Positions 12,123 through 19,858 of a DNA stretch of 31,395 nt are shown piece by piece. Under the pieces are notes generated by a model. That model was not told the origin of the DNA, searched no databases, and was given only the letters and a program-made list of their open reading frames with translations. The stretch lies in IMG/VR virus record IMGVR_UViG_3300037189_004340, positions 1 through 31,395 of that record. One strand, 5' to 3'. The DNA comes from a virus. Within the stretch, counting starts at the first letter, position 1. Each line of letters begins with the position of its first letter. Position numbers and translations under genes: made by a program.

Positions 12123-14006
12123 TTAGCGGATTATGGAGGTATTTTCTGCGCTGATGTAATCAATGTCTAAGGATCGGGCGGCGTTGGTCTGCGTGTTGAC
12201 TCGAATATCTAACGCCATCGGGTCGCTTGAAGGCGTGTAACTTGTGATTGTGACGTTGGCATCATGGAGCGAAGTCCAAACGCTGCCGTTCCAGTCCGCT
12301 TCCTCAATCTTGACATATACCGTGGTCGCGTTAATCGGTCGCATGATTGTGCGATACCGCTTGCCGCTGGCAAAGCTCCCGTTCGCTGGACCATTGGTGC
12401 CGAAGTTGGTAAAAACTCCCGCGCCCGTTCCTGAAACGAGAACCCATCGCCCAGAGTTGAGCGAGGCCGCATAAAGCAGGAAATAACGCCCAAACGCCCC
12501 CGCCGTCTGTTCCATGCCAATGAACGCATCACACGTTGTCACATCGGGTATGGCAAAATGGGCGCGGATTTCGATGCCGAAGATTGTGCTTGTCGGAATC
12601 GCTAGAATCGTCCTTCGCTGATTGGTGCTTGTCGTGCCAGTTGTCATCCTGCGCACTCCCCAAACAAGTGGGCCGTTCGCGCCTACGGAATCGCTGCCCG
12701 TGCCTGAGTTTGTCCAAGTGTAAATGCCAGCTCCAGACGCGCCCAAGAAGTCTTCAAACAACGCGCATGGCGGGGATTGCGTCATGGTCATGGCTATGAT
12801 TCTGCCATGCGAATTGCGCTCAAGCGCGTTGATCGTAGGGCTTGTGATCGTTGGCGAGTCAGCAAAAACAAGCGAGCCGCTTCCTGTCTCATCGGTCACG
12901 GCGGCGGCGAGATTCGCGCTTGTCGGAGTGGCAAGAAATGTTGCTACGTTTGTGCCTAGTCCGCTAACGCCCGTGCTGATTGGCAGCCCCGTGCAAGATG
13001 TGAGCGTGCCGCTGCTCGGCGTTCCTAATGCGCCGCCGTTGACGACAAGCGCGCCTGCACTGCCGATGTTGACAGCAAGGGCAGTTGCTACGCCTGTGCC
13101 GCCGTTGACGGTTGCGAGCGTGCCATACTGCGCATGGTTTTTGTATTCGTAGCTCTGCCATGCGCCTGAGTGATAAATGCGCCGAATCAGACTCCCTGCC
13201 GTGCTGTATGCCGTGCCACCTACTGTCGCCGTGCCATTGCGCACAAGGACGGAAAAGTTCGCGCCCTCTGACGGTGTGGGGTCTGTCACAGTGGCGTTGT
13301 TCACGGTCACATAGCTGCCACCGTTCGCTGCCGTAAAGTTTGCGGATTTGACTTCTTGGGGCGCAATAACTGCTGTAAACGTGGCAGAGCCGCCGAGGAA
13401 GCGGTAGCCGTTGGCGAAGCGGAATGTTTTTTCGTTAGTCAGCAGGCTTTCAACGTCTGCGTCTTGTGAATCAGATTCGACCGATGCGCCGATGTGAATT
13501 GCTTTTGCGCGAAAACCCGTTGCATAGCCAAAATCAGCGCTTGCAACGCAAGATACACCGTTTGCAAAAGATGTCGTGCCGCTGGCCGTTGATCCGCTCC
13601 CAAACGCTATTGAAGCTCCGCCACTCGCGGTATTCTGATACCCTGCCGCGAAGGCGTAAGAAGATGATGCCGTGCATTCGCCGATTGCCGCTGCTGCTGA
13701 TCCTGTTACGACGCTATTTTGCCCGACTTGCAATGATTCAAGCGATAACTCGCATGTTGCATCGCTCGTCGTCGCGCTCGTCACGCTGTTCGGGCCTGCT
13801 GCGCCCGTTGCGCCCCGTGGTATCGTGAAATTGAATACAGCCGCGCTGCTTGTGCCGCTGTTTGTAACGCTTGCATTTGTGCCTGCGCTGCCTGTGGTGG
13901 TTGTTCCGACTGATACGGTGGCGGCGGCTCCACGCGCTCCATTAGGCTCAAGCGTGATAACCTTAACGGGAGTTTCTCTGTCAATGTGTATGTGAATATC
14001 GCTCAT
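12123..14006 (-). CDS. Tail fibre protein
   Basis: ATG at 14006 (ATGA overlap) gives 627 aa. The N-terminus has a short beta region and a collagen-like RGATGAAGP. Next come YadA-type head repeats (AAAIGECTASSSYAFAAG, then GASIAFGSGSTASG). A stretch typical of phage fibres follows (GTGVATALAVNIGSAGA, GALGTPSSGTLTSCTGLP, GLGTNVATFLATPTSANLA). The last 215 residues or so form a beta-rich domain beginning CALFEDFLG that looks like a concanavalin-type receptor-binding tip. The repeats predict a trimeric fibre. The longer frame to 14051 would overlap the upstream gene and is not preferred. Confidence 0.85.
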   Translation of the reverse strand: MSDIHIHIDRETPVKVITLEPNGARGAAATVSVGTTTTGSAGTNASVTNSGTSSAAVFNFTIPRGATGAAGPNSVTSATTSDATCELSLESLQVGQNSVVTGSAAAAIGECTASSSYAFAAGYQNTASGGASIAFGSGSTASGTTSFANGVSCVASADFGYATGFRAKAIHIGASVESDSQDADVESLLTNEKTFRFANGYRFLGGSATFTAVIAPQEVKSANFTAANGGSYVTVNNATVTDPTPSEGANFSVLVRNGTATVGGTAYSTAGSLIRRIYHSGAWQSYEYKNHAQYGTLATVNGGTGVATALAVNIGSAGALVVNGGALGTPSSGTLTSCTGLPISTGVSGLGTNVATFLATPTSANLAAAVTDETGSGSLVFADSPTITSPTINALERNSHGRIIAMTMTQSPPCALFEDFLGASGAGIYTWTNSGTGSDSVGANGPLVWGVRRMTTGTTSTNQRRTILAIPTSTIFGIEIRAHFAIPDVTTCDAFIGMEQTAGAFGRYFLLYAASLNSGRWVLVSGTGAGVFTNFGTNGPANGSFASGKRYRTIMRPINATTVYVKIEEADWNGSVWTSLHDANVTITSYTPSSDPMALDIRVNTQTNAARSLDIDYISAENTSIIR

Positions 14007-14347
14007 GCTCTTGTTACAGTTCCCGTTACGGTGACGTTGCCCTCCATCCATCGTTCCACTTGACCATCGCCATCAGTGACGCGCAAATCCCAAACGTAGC
14101 TGCCTGCGGTGAGCGCCAGTGTATCAGCGGCGAAAATAGAAACGACGATTTGCCCTGATGCGGCATTCGTGGTGGAAATGTCAAATTCAAAGATGACGGC
14201 AGTTGTAAAAGATGTTCGCACCTGCGCCCTGAAAGCGTAGCCAGATACGTTAAGCGTTTGCGTTCGCTGGCAATCGCTGTAAAACGTCACCGCCTGAGAA
14301 AAATCGGTGTCAATTAAGACGGTCAAGTTATAGACGGCGGGTGTCAT
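14003..14347 (-). CDS. Small beta-sandwich tail-tip protein (114 aa)
   Basis: The 114-aa protein is almost all beta: YNLTVLIDTDFSQAVTFYSD, GYAFRAQVRTSFTTAVIFEF, SGQIVVSIFAADTLALTAGS, then YVWDLRVTDGDGQVERWMEG and VTVTGTVTRA. This fits an immunoglobulin-like or BppU-N-like baseplate/fibre adaptor that precedes many phage fibre genes. ATGA overlap with the fibre gene supports joint assembly. TTGACACC lies 12 nt before its ATG. Confidence 0.6.
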   Translation of the reverse strand: MTPAVYNLTVLIDTDFSQAVTFYSDCQRTQTLNVSGYAFRAQVRTSFTTAVIFEFDISTTNAASGQIVVSIFAADTLALTAGSYVWDLRVTDGDGQVERWMEGNVTVTGTVTRA

Positions 14348-14350
14348 TTC

Positions 14351-14962
14351 TTATGGTGCGGTGTCAAATAGCTTTAATCCTTCAGTAACCCTATCGTGCC
14401 GCAAGTTGATTGGCAGCGTGGCGCAATATCCGCGCTCATCGCCATCTTGCCATTGTGTAACGTGATACGCTTTGACTTTGATTGAAGGCGGCACAAGGTA
14501 AAGCGCCCTCATGTTTAGCCATGCTTCTGCGCAGTTGCATCGGTCGATTGTATCGGCGGCGATGCGTGCCGCCTCTACGTGTTCGCGTGTTGCGCTCCAG
14601 ATGCCGCCCCACGCCTGCGTTTTGCCGTTATACATGATGCGCATGGATTTTGCCTGCCCTGCCTCTGCTAGCCAGTCTGCGCATTCTCGCGATAGCCAAA
14701 TGTCGCAATCCATTTTCATCAGCACCTCCCCTGCTTGTGAGTTCGCCAGCATTCCATCCATGATCGCCTTCGCGCAAGAATTGCCATATATGCCGCGACC
14801 GTGCGTGCTGTAATAGCCGTAAACAACGTCATCAGGCGGCGTTGTCCATTCCGTAGGGTCAATCATTATGTCAGCTTGCCAGCCTAGTGACCGCATCCGT
14901 GCTTGGCACGCACGCGCAACGGGCATGTCTGATTCTCTGGCTAGTATAAACGCTCTGGTCAT
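14351..14962 (-). CDS. Possible glycosyltransferase-like (GT-A) protein in the tail-tip region
   Basis: From ATG at 14962 (ATGA overlap) the protein is 203 aa. It starts MTRAFILARESDMPVARACQ, a beta strand followed by a helix, and has VLMKMDCDIWLS, where DCD could be a DxD metal/nucleotide-sugar site. GGIWSATREHVEAAR and a conserved Trp/Cys region (DRCNCAEAWLNM) follow. The layout resembles small GT-A-fold glycosyltransferases. A position between tail-tip genes is unusual and suggests modification of tail or fibre. Moderate to low certainty. Confidence 0.45.
   Translation of the reverse strand: MTRAFILARESDMPVARACQARMRSLGWQADIMIDPTEWTTPPDDVVYGYYSTHGRGIYGNSCAKAIMDGMLANSQAGEVLMKMDCDIWLSRECADWLAEAGQAKSMRIMYNGKTQAWGGIWSATREHVEAARIAADTIDRCNCAEAWLNMRALYLVPPSIKVKAYHVTQWQDGDERGYCATLPINLRHDRVTEGLKLFDTAP
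14360..14367 (-). promoter_or_regulatory. TTGACACC element before the tail-tip beta protein
   Basis: The octamer ends 12 nt before ATG 14347, inside the last codons of the preceding gene (encoding FDTAP). Confidence 0.55.
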
Positions 14963-15708
14963 GTGCATACGCTGTCGATTCCGATTTCCTCTAGGTTGTC
15001 AGATAGCGGTCTTGTAGCTACTGGCTGGCCGATTCCGTGAAGATAACCGCTGATAAATGACAACCGCGCAAGCTGTGTCGGCGTTGTCTCTGGCTCTGTC
15101 GGGCAGTCGATAATCCGAAAATCCGCCGTCAAGCCAGTGGTGTGGAAGATGTGTGAGCCAGTTAGGAATGGCACTAGCTTCACGCCGCTTCCGTTGGTCT
15201 GCAACTCTGCGAGCTTGTAGTTGTATACGCCATCAACCGTATCTGGGATGTAGTTGCGCGACTCGGCGGCGGTTGACCCTGCATTGATTACTACTAAAGT
15301 CAAATCTTCGCCGCCTTTGACCCTTCCAGATTCATCCTCTTTGACTTGCACGAAAATCCCGTCGCCAACGGCCATGGAGAACTTTGTAGGATCGTCATTT
15401 ACATCCAGCCGATTGTCGCATTCATGCAAAATCAATGCGTTTTCGCCGTCTAAGGCTGAAATCGCACGCTCGGCAACGTAGCCTTGCGCCACGGTGACGT
15501 AGTAAGCATCTGAAACAGGATCGCGCCCAAGCGTTAGCTGAAAAGGATTTTGCTCTACGTATTGGCGCGTGCTTGTTCCGACTGGCGTTCGGTCACGCAA
15601 TCGCTGCAATGACGAGCGAATGCCGTTTGCCCATTTTGCCGTGATCGGGTCACCTGATCGGATAAGATCAGGCAACTGAATCGGCGCTTCTCCGTTTCTT
15701 ATTTTCAT
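14959..15708 (-). CDS. Tail-tip/baseplate-associated protein (249 aa)
   Basis: ATG at 15708 overlaps the previous stop as ATGA and gives 249 aa. The N-terminus (PIQLPDLIRSGDPITAKWAN) carries a short helix, IRSSLQRLRDRTPVG. The rest is beta-rich with acidic turns (FSMAVGDGIFVQVKEDESG, LTLVVINAG). It is probably a structural tail-tip or fibre-attachment protein, judging from position and composition. No specific family recognised. Confidence 0.6.
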   Translation of the reverse strand: MKIRNGEAPIQLPDLIRSGDPITAKWANGIRSSLQRLRDRTPVGTSTRQYVEQNPFQLTLGRDPVSDAYYVTVAQGYVAERAISALDGENALILHECDNRLDVNDDPTKFSMAVGDGIFVQVKEDESGRVKGGEDLTLVVINAGSTAAESRNYIPDTVDGVYNYKLAELQTNGSGVKLVPFLTGSHIFHTTGLTADFRIIDCPTEPETTPTQLARLSFISGYLHGIGQPVATRPLSDNLEEIGIDSVCT

Positions 15709-16517
15709 GTGTCGTAAAGGAAAGAATCCCATCCATCATCCTCTGAAAGCGTCCATTCCAGATTTGTGCGGTATAGCTCGCCAGATTGCGATTGTGAAAC
15801 ACTTGTCAACATCCAGTCACGCGTTCCCGTCGGCTCTGGCGGCGTTCCTCGCGGTGTTGCAATCTTGCCAAGTTTGTTGATTTGCTGTGGCGTGAGTTGG
15901 TCAACGCCCTCCGTCGATTCGTTCCATGTATAGACACTTTTTTGATACGTGGTCTGTCCTTGCTGAATTCGTGTTGCAAATTCGATTGCGTCCGCGCCGG
16001 CTAACTGGTCAATGTATGCCACCTCAGCGTTTGCTTCATTGTTGAGATATAAAACGCCATCGCCTATGTTGTAGGTCAACTGCCCCGCAATTAGCATTCC
16101 AAGCAAAGTCTTATCAAGATCGACTAGCGGCTTCCATTTCGGATGCTGCGAGAAAGAAACGTCTGATAGCTGCCCTGTGAGCGTGTATGTTGGCTCTACT
16201 CCAGGCGTAAGCTCATCGCCTTCAAATTGCGCCGTGCCGCCCGTAGCGGTCACGTTGAAAGTGTAAAGATCGCCATCCGTGCGGACAAAGGTCACCGTGT
16301 CGATTGTCAGGAAAGAATCAAACGGCGCTGGCACGTTAGGGTCAACCGATGAAAGCAATGTCCCCCGCACAAAGTTTGGAATAACGTCCGCAAAGTCTGA
16401 TGCCTTTACAACGATTTCATGCGTTGCCGTCCATCCGCCTGATTCGCTGCGTGTGATTGAAAGCCCGGGTTGAGCTTTCATTTCATTTACCCCAAAACCA
16501 AAAATTGTTGCTGCCAT
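15705..16517 (-). CDS. Distal-tail-like structural protein (270 aa)
   Basis: The 270-aa protein lies directly after the tape measure gene (1-nt gap), the position of lambda gpM/gpL or distal tail proteins. It is beta-rich: WTATHEIVVKASDFADVIPN, TIDTVTFVRTDGDLYTFNV, YTLTGQLSDVSFSQHPKW, and a C-terminal SGELYRTNLEWTLSEDDGWD. No catalytic motif. A distal tail or baseplate hub role follows from synteny only. Confidence 0.6.
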   Translation of the reverse strand: MAATIFGFGVNEMKAQPGLSITRSESGGWTATHEIVVKASDFADVIPNFVRGTLLSSVDPNVPAPFDSFLTIDTVTFVRTDGDLYTFNVTATGGTAQFEGDELTPGVEPTYTLTGQLSDVSFSQHPKWKPLVDLDKTLLGMLIAGQLTYNIGDGVLYLNNEANAEVAYIDQLAGADAIEFATRIQQGQTTYQKSVYTWNESTEGVDQLTPQQINKLGKIATPRGTPPEPTGTRDWMLTSVSQSQSGELYRTNLEWTLSEDDGWDSFLYDT

Positions 16518-16518
16518 A

Positions 16519-17781
16519 TTAGTTTGAGAATCTTGCGCTTGTTGCGCTTGGTTGTTTTGCCCATGCCTCCAAAATGCCAGCTTTTACCGCATCGCTCATT
16601 TCTGCCGTGATGCCAGTTTTAATGCCTTTTTCCACTTGCGATTCAATGTTGACTTTTTCAAGTGCTGCGTTTGCGCCAGTGGTTTCCATCGCTCCCGTGA
16701 ATTGCTCGCGGAAGTTCGTTCCGCCTCGCGTAAATTCTCGGATGCCCTCGCCAATGCGTTTTGCTCTGTCAGGGTCAAGCATGGAAACTCCGCTTAGATT
16801 TTCCGCGCCGTATGCTAGTCCTTTTCCTAGTAATTCTCCTAAGTTGTCCAATCCTGCAATCAGACTTGCTTGTAATCCTGCCAGAAATACGGTTCCGACT
16901 GTTTCGCCAATCATGGCAAACTTGTCAGTGTTTCCCTGTAGTGATTCAGTGATTGCCGCGCCAAGAAACTCGCCAGTTGCAGCGAATTTGCCCTCCAATT
17001 GCGGCAGGAAATTATTGCTTGCGTCCAGCGCGTCTTTCAGCCCCTCATTGAATCCCGTGCCAAATGCGACTTGTAGTTGAGTTACAGCCGCTTTTGTCTG
17101 ATTGATTTTCGCGTTGGTGGTGGTGCTTCCTTTTTCAATCGCTTTATAGAATCTCCCGCCTTCGCTGGTTGCAACTTTCAATGCTTGCGCGACAACACCA
17201 ATGGTTATCTTGCCAGCTTCCATGTCCTTGAACAAATCAGAGTATGACCTGCCCGTTTTTTCTGCAATAATTTGCAGCGGGTTAAATCCACTTTCGGCAA
17301 GCTGGTTTAATTCTTGCCCCATTAGCTTTCCTTTCGCCGCAATTTGAGCAAACGCCACTGACAACCTCCCGAATCTCTCGCTGTTTCCAAGGGAAATATC
17401 GCCAATCATTTGCAGCAATGGCGTAACATCTTTAATTGCAACGCCGAATCCAAGCATGAGCTTTGCGCCCTCTGCGTAGTCTTGCAAATTCAGCGGCGAT
17501 TTCTTTTCTTCCTCCCTGAATGTTTTGATAAGGTCTTTAGCGATTTTTACGCTTCCAGTCAAAACCTCAAATTGCAATGTCAAATCCTCTACGGACGCGG
17601 CAGCGTTTGAACTAGATACGACAAGCGCACCAAGTCCAGCAGCACCAGCAGCGCCCATTGCGGTCAATCCAGCAACTCCAGTTGCCGTTGCGCTACCGAT
17701 GTTCGCAATCGAGCCTTTAACGCTGCGCAGCGTCTTCTCTAGATGCGTTGCGTTGCCGCGAATATCTACGGTAAATGCCAT
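16519..17781 (-). CDS. Tape measure protein (short)
   Basis: The 420-aa protein begins with MAFTVDIRGNATHLEKTLRS, followed by an Ala/Gly-rich hydrophobic run (GVAGLTAMGAAGAAGLGALV), then the TP901/lambda-H-type core: ALKSP-like KKSPLNLQDYAEGAKLMLGFG, LGNSERFGRLSVAFAQIAAK, GKLMGQELNQLAESGFNPL. A second hydrophobic segment (GTVFLAGLQASLIAGLDNL) follows. At about 0.15 nm per residue it implies a tail near 60 nm, shorter than lambda. The start overlaps the end of the frameshifted T extension, the standard G-T-H order. TTGACACC lies 17 nt before the ATG. Confidence 0.88.
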   Translation of the reverse strand: MAFTVDIRGNATHLEKTLRSVKGSIANIGSATATGVAGLTAMGAAGAAGLGALVVSSSNAAASVEDLTLQFEVLTGSVKIAKDLIKTFREEEKKSPLNLQDYAEGAKLMLGFGVAIKDVTPLLQMIGDISLGNSERFGRLSVAFAQIAAKGKLMGQELNQLAESGFNPLQIIAEKTGRSYSDLFKDMEAGKITIGVVAQALKVATSEGGRFYKAIEKGSTTTNAKINQTKAAVTQLQVAFGTGFNEGLKDALDASNNFLPQLEGKFAATGEFLGAAITESLQGNTDKFAMIGETVGTVFLAGLQASLIAGLDNLGELLGKGLAYGAENLSGVSMLDPDRAKRIGEGIREFTRGGTNFREQFTGAMETTGANAALEKVNIESQVEKGIKTGITAEMSDAVKAGILEAWAKQPSATSARFSN

Positions 17782-18020
17782 ACTTCTTCTAATTCGCTGG
17801 TGTCAATTTCATGCGCTGCAAATGCAATTGGTTCATGCTGTTCCGTTTGTATCTCTCGGCGGTAAGTCTTAGCGCCTTTGCGGTATAAGATCGCGTGAAA
17901 CAATTCCGCCTCTTCGTCGATTGGTAGCTCATCTATCTGCTTTCGTGTCCATCCGTATTCTGATGCCAGCAAGTCAACTATAAAGGCGCGGTCACTTGGC
18001 GGGTCACCTCGGTCTGTGGC
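17766..18020 (-). CDS. T-domain of tail assembly chaperone, reached by -1 frameshift
   Basis: After slippage at GGGAAAG the ribosome reads 84 further codons here (ATDRGDPPSDRAFIVDLLAS..., ending VWHLP), making a 192-aa G-T-type fusion with the first 108 residues of the upstream protein. The domain is acidic and helical (DLLASEYGWTRKQIDELPID, EEAELFHAILYRKGAK), like other T domains. No sensible independent start exists; the frame opens inside the G gene. In lambda, gpGT recruits gpH and gpV for tail assembly. The extension ends 16 nt inside the tape measure gene. Confidence 0.85.
   Translation of the reverse strand, partial: ATDRGDPPSDRAFIVDLLASEYGWTRKQIDELPIDEEAELFHAILYRKGAKTYRREIQTEQHEPIAFAAHEIDTSELEEVWHLP
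17799..17806 (-). promoter_or_regulatory. TTGACACC element before the tape measure gene
   Basis: The octamer ends 17 nt before ATG 17781, inside the T-frame coding region. The gap is purine-rich (GAATTAGAAGAAG). The spacing differs from the other sites. Confidence 0.4.
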
Positions 18021-18343
18021 TTTCCCTCGTCGGCAGTAACGACTTGAGCCGCCTCCCATCGGTTGATTACGCCTTGCACGTATGCGCCAATCTCGTTCTC
18101 GTCGTCTTCGCTAAGGTCGAGCGCAACGGCGGTCATCGCGTCGAAAAACTCATCGTCGGAACGCATCGCCTTTCGCACTTCCTGATCATCAGTCATTGCT
18201 AGTGCCGCATAGCCATAAATCAGCACCGTGCTATGACTTTTCCCGCGCCGTTTCTCGTCGGGGAGAAATTCGCATAACCGCGCCCAGATGAAGTGATTCA
18301 GTGGTCGCAATTCTTTTCCTTGTATTGTTGGTGGTGTGTTCAT
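17978..18343 (-). CDS. Tail assembly chaperone G-like protein
   Basis: The unshifted product is 121 aa, MNTPPTIQGKELRPLNHFIW..., with a helical body and an acidic part (VALDLSEDDENEIGAYVQGV). It lies immediately before the tape measure gene and overlaps the T frame by 82 nt. The slippery heptamer occurs at codons 107-108, so both a short G form and a long GT form are made. The position, overlap and heptamer match lambda G/GT. ATGA overlap with the 233-aa gene. Confidence 0.85.
   Translation of the reverse strand: MNTPPTIQGKELRPLNHFIWARLCEFLPDEKRRGKSHSTVLIYGYAALAMTDDQEVRKAMRSDDEFFDAMTAVALDLSEDDENEIGAYVQGVINRWEAAQVVTADEGKPQTEVTRQVTAPL
18020..18026 (-). promoter_or_regulatory. Programmed -1 frameshift site GGGAAAG
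   Basis: On the minus strand the codons read G-GGA-AAG in the G frame, exactly the X-XXY-YYZ heptamer used in lambda G/T. Slippage moves GGA-AAG to GGG-AAA and continues with GCC in the T frame. Confidence 0.88.
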
Positions 18344-19041
18344 TTTCGATAGAGTAGTTTTTCAAGCGTGAGAATCGTTTTCTGGTCGTCGTCTTTTCCG
18401 ATGTATGCCGTTCGCCCCTTGTGTTTTACTGCCGTATGCGTAGCGGTTTTAATGTCGGCTAATAGCTGTTTCCAGTTGAGCAACGCAGCTTTGATATAGG
18501 ACAAATCAGCCGTTGGCAGCTTTAGGTGAATCTCCTTGTCCATCCACAAATCAAGATCAACTGCCGCGGCGCGGTTAAAGTGCCACCATGTCGAGCCTGC
18601 ATGTTCATTGTAGCCGACGCACGGATGCCCTAGCGCAACAAGAGTTGCGGCAATCGGTGTTCCCGCCGTGCTGATGGTATCGCCACTGTTGACCCGTGAG
18701 ACGTATTCCGCGCCTCCTTTGGCATGTTCCGCCATCTGCCACATGACCGTGAACGCACGTTTAATTCTGGCTAACGTATGTTCAGGATTTTTCAACATCC
18801 ATGCTTCGTCAAACCACGCCTTCATTATGACTTCTGCCGTATTGCCCGTTGGTGATGCACCGCAAAACTGCCAAATGATTTTTTGCGTCCTGATGCCATC
18901 GCCTACGATAACGCGCATCGGAGCCGCTGGATGCAATGGAACGTCAATGCTAATGATCGCCGCCGCTAGTTTCGGATCGGTGACTTCCTGCATGATGTGC
19001 GCGACACTATCGCCGCGCACGCCTGTAAAGGGCTTGTTCAT
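18340..19041 (-). CDS. Unknown protein between tail tube and chaperone (233 aa)
   Basis: The 233-aa protein starts MNKPFTGVRGDSVAHIMQEV. It has a middle rich in Trp/Met/His (RIKRAFTVMWQMAEHAKGG, HAGSTWWHFNRAAAVDLDLW) and a C-terminal helix-rich part (LSYIKAALLNWKQLLADIK). No recognised domain. Lambda has no gene between V and G, so this is an insertion in the tail module. A tail-associated or accessory role is possible. There is a 15-nt gap from the tail tube gene, and the ATG lacks both TTGACACC and a Shine-Dalgarno. Confidence 0.65.
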   Translation of the reverse strand: MNKPFTGVRGDSVAHIMQEVTDPKLAAAIISIDVPLHPAAPMRVIVGDGIRTQKIIWQFCGASPTGNTAEVIMKAWFDEAWMLKNPEHTLARIKRAFTVMWQMAEHAKGGAEYVSRVNSGDTISTAGTPIAATLVALGHPCVGYNEHAGSTWWHFNRAAAVDLDLWMDKEIHLKLPTADLSYIKAALLNWKQLLADIKTATHTAVKHKGRTAYIGKDDDQKTILTLEKLLYRK

Positions 19042-19056
19042 TTTAAGTTGTAAGCG

Positions 19057-19434
19057 TTACGCGCTGGCGATAGTCGGGACGTAAGTAGCGGAAAGGGAGA
19101 TGCTGCGGTAGTCGTCAGCGGCCTGTGTGACCTCGATGGTATCAATGATGGTCAATCCGCCTGTCATTGCGCCGATCAAGTGATCGGTCGGAACGGTTGC
19201 AAGAGATAAGCTAGTGCTGATACTTGCGGAAAATGGCGATGTGGCGGGAATCTTGCCGTTTAGGGCAATCGTGCAATCTTCGTCAAAGTCGCTGCGCCCT
19301 GTGCGGTCGCCCGTGATATTCATGACGTTCTTGGTTTGGCACTTGTAACTCCATGTTACGCCCTCCAATAAAAAGCCAGTTTGCTGCGCAGGAATGCCCC
19401 ACACTCCGTTCACAGATCCAAGTAAAGTTGCCAT
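19057..19434 (-). CDS. Major tail tube protein candidate
   Basis: The 125-aa beta-rich protein lies after the tail terminator, the lambda V position. Segments such as GFLLEGVTWSYKCQTKNVM and ITGDRTGRSDFDEDCTIALN, then SISTSLSLATVP and DYRSISLSATYVPTIAS, fit the single-domain tail tube fold. It is shorter than lambda gpV because it lacks the C-terminal Ig-like domain. TTGACACC lies 11 nt before the ATG, and the ATG is in the arm of a short CCATGC/GCATGG hairpin. Confidence 0.65.
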   Translation of the reverse strand: MATLLGSVNGVWGIPAQQTGFLLEGVTWSYKCQTKNVMNITGDRTGRSDFDEDCTIALNGKIPATSPFSASISTSLSLATVPTDHLIGAMTGGLTIIDTIEVTQAADDYRSISLSATYVPTIASA

Positions 19435-19445
19435 GCCTTTTGCAT

Positions 19446-19453
19446 GGTGTCAA
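19446..19453 (-). promoter_or_regulatory. TTGACACC element before the tail tube gene
   Basis: The octamer ends 11 nt before ATG 19434. The gap is ATGCAAAAGGC, giving a CCATGC/GCATGG hairpin that includes the start codon. Confidence 0.6.
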
Positions 19454-19456
19454 AAT

Positions 19457-19858
19457 TTACGTTGTCTGAAATACAATGTCGCAGTCAAACGCGCATTCCA
19501 AGCTATCAGACTCCCATTGCGGCACGCCTCCGTTCGGCGCGAAGTAGTCAATGTAAATGCTGCTCAATTCCGCATTGACGAGCGTGGCGAAACTGGATGC
19601 AAGCAAGGTTTCCAAATCATTCGTAATGTCATTGATTTGATCGACCGTCAAAGAATCGCCAGAATGCGCCCTTAGCTTGATTTCCACCGTGCCGCGATAT
19701 GCTTTCGGCAGCGCGTTTGAAATGCGCTCTGTGGTCATCGTAACGCCAATAAAGGGCAATTCCACCTCCGCGAACTGTTCTGCGTCCACGGCGGGAATGT
19801 CGGTGATGTTCGCGCCAATGACTGAAACAATGGCGGCTTTGATTTGTTGTGTTGTCAT
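19457..19858 (-). CDS. Tail terminator (lambda gpU-like)
   Basis: The 133-aa protein has an N-terminal helix (TTQQIKAAIVSVIGANI), then ELPFIGVTMTTERISN, a strand YRGTVEIKLRAHSG, a helix TVDQINDITNDLETLLASS, and a C-terminal strand LECAFDCDIVFQT. This alpha/beta order is that of gpU and phage minor tail terminators. It is ATGA-coupled to the gpZ-like gene, as in lambda Z-U-V. Confidence 0.7.
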   Translation of the reverse strand: MTTQQIKAAIVSVIGANITDIPAVDAEQFAEVELPFIGVTMTTERISNALPKAYRGTVEIKLRAHSGDSLTVDQINDITNDLETLLASSFATLVNAELSSIYIDYFAPNGGVPQWESDSLECAFDCDIVFQTT

